The position numbers were made by a program, and so were the translations under genes. Shown here in pieces: positions 5,716-6,254 of a stretch of DNA of 6,254 nucleotides (position 1 is the stretch's first letter; the number at the start of each line of letters is the position of its first letter). The notes beneath the pieces are model-generated. The model saw nothing but the letters and a program-made list of their open reading frames with translations, was not told where the DNA came from and ran no database searches. Source of the stretch: Candidatus Acidiferrales bacterium (GTDB taxonomy: Bacteria > Acidobacteriota > Terriglobia > Acidiferrales > UBA7541). The stretch is taken from NCBI GenBank assembly GCA_955651735.1, contig CATPAM010000301.1, positions 1 through 6,254 of the forward strand, given 5' to 3'.

Positions 5716-6254
5716 ATGAAGCGCAGGAGCATCAAGATATTTGGCGCGGCGAGCGTCATGGCATTGCTCGGAGTAGGCTCGGCGGCGACGGCCGTCGCAC
5801 AGGACCAGACGCCAGAATCACCGGCAGTCGCGACCGCCGCGGAGCAGCGCGGGCGTCCGGCGGATGGACGGCGTCACGCCGATTTGCCCGTGGAGGCGTA
5901 CGCGGTGGTCCCCGGGACGAAATTCCTGGTGCGGCTCGAGGATGAGCTGGACAGCAAAGAAACGCGTGAGAAGAAAGGCTTCAAGGTGACAACTTTGGAG
6001 CCACTGGAAGCAGGCAGCGGACTCTATCTTCCGCGCGGCGCAGAAATTCGGGGACACGTGAGCCGCGTCGAATCGGCAGGGATTGCCGGGCGGGCGAAGA
6101 TCTGGCTTACGTTTGACGAAATCCGCACGAAATTCGCGAGGTTGCCCATCGTGGCAGAGGTGGTAAGCGTGCCGGGCGATCACAGTGTTAAAACGGGAGC
6201 CGCGCAGCAGGAGGGATTGATCCTGCGATTTATTGCCGGTGACGTGATCTCGAT
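5716..6254 (+). CDS. Exported protein of unknown function, N-terminal part (cut by right edge)
   Basis: The frame stays open for 179 codons from the ATG at 5716 to the window end. The N-terminus is a textbook Sec signal peptide: basic MKRRSIK, a hydrophobic stretch at 8-28 and an AVA cleavage site before Q29. A low-complexity, Pro/Ala/Arg-rich linker (about 30-60) follows. Then comes a beta-rich domain with VVPGTKFLVRLEDELDSKE (64-82), LEPLEAGSGLYLPRGAEIRGHV (94-115) and AKIWLTFDEI (127-136). The pattern PGTKFLVRL...L..K.......G, then YLPRGAEIRG, resembles conserved secreted proteins of Acidobacteria and loosely the beta-barrel part of VirB10/TrbI-type proteins. I cannot assign a family. The protein should act outside the cytoplasm. 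The gene probably has its own promoter in the 197-nt gap upstream. C-terminal domains, if any, are not visible. Confidence 0.85.
   Translation, partial: MKRRSIKIFGAASVMALLGVGSAATAVAQDQTPESPAVATAAEQRGRPADGRRHADLPVEAYAVVPGTKFLVRLEDELDSKETREKKGFKVTTLEPLEAGSGLYLPRGAEIRGHVSRVESAGIAGRAKIWLTFDEIRTKFARLPIVAEVVSVPGDHSVKTGAAQQEGLILRFIAGDVIS

Noticed and set aside
5682..5945. 87-codon plus-strand frame at the start of the exported-protein gene
   Set aside because: It is out of phase with the signal-peptide frame, its translation is Gly/Arg-rich, and the 5716 frame has the strong GGAGG and stays open to the window end.

Overview
The window is an ordinary, densely packed piece of a G+C-rich bacterial chromosome (about 60% G+C by eye). 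Seven protein genes fill nearly all of it and every recognisable family is a housekeeping one. The lineage cannot be fixed from sequence alone. My best guess is an Acidobacteriota-like bacterium, because the compact trpCFBA block, the HisN-type phosphatase, the family-5 uracil-DNA glycosylase and the style of the secreted protein at the right edge fit that phylum. This is inference, not proof.

Left half, minus strand (1-2984): a tryptophan biosynthesis operon transcribed right to left as trpC-trpF-trpB-trpA. It has all the enzymes from CdRP formation (TrpF) through indole-3-glycerol phosphate (TrpC) to tryptophan (TrpBA). trpC and trpF are 6 nt apart, trpF and trpB overlap by 4 nt (ATGA), and trpB and trpA are separated by 22 nt. 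trpA runs off the left edge, leaving its first 90 codons. A sigma70-like promoter candidate lies so close to the trpC ATG that the mRNA would be nearly leaderless. None of the four trp genes has a clear Shine-Dalgarno sequence. trpE, trpG and trpD are absent, at least on the upstream side.

Middle (2985-3061): a 77-bp divergent intergenic region between trpC and an inositol-monophosphatase-superfamily gene that most resembles HisN-type histidinol-phosphatase (3062-3844). A step of histidine synthesis would thus sit back to back with the tryptophan operon.

Right half, plus strand (3062-6254): hisN is followed after 64 bp by an isocitrate lyase/PEP mutase family enzyme (3909-4757). That gene overlaps by 4 nt (GTGA) with a family-5 uracil-DNA glycosylase (4754-5518). 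The glycosylase ends in an extra basic tail encoded by CACAGAG-like repeat DNA. A 197-bp intergenic region follows. The last gene (from 5716, cut by the right edge) encodes an exported protein with a clear signal peptide and no function I can name.

I found no mobile element, CRISPR array, RNA gene or convincing new system. The points most worth a second look are the near-leaderless, SD-poor trp operon, the overlap of a carbon-metabolism enzyme with a DNA-repair gene, and the repeat-derived tail of the glycosylase.
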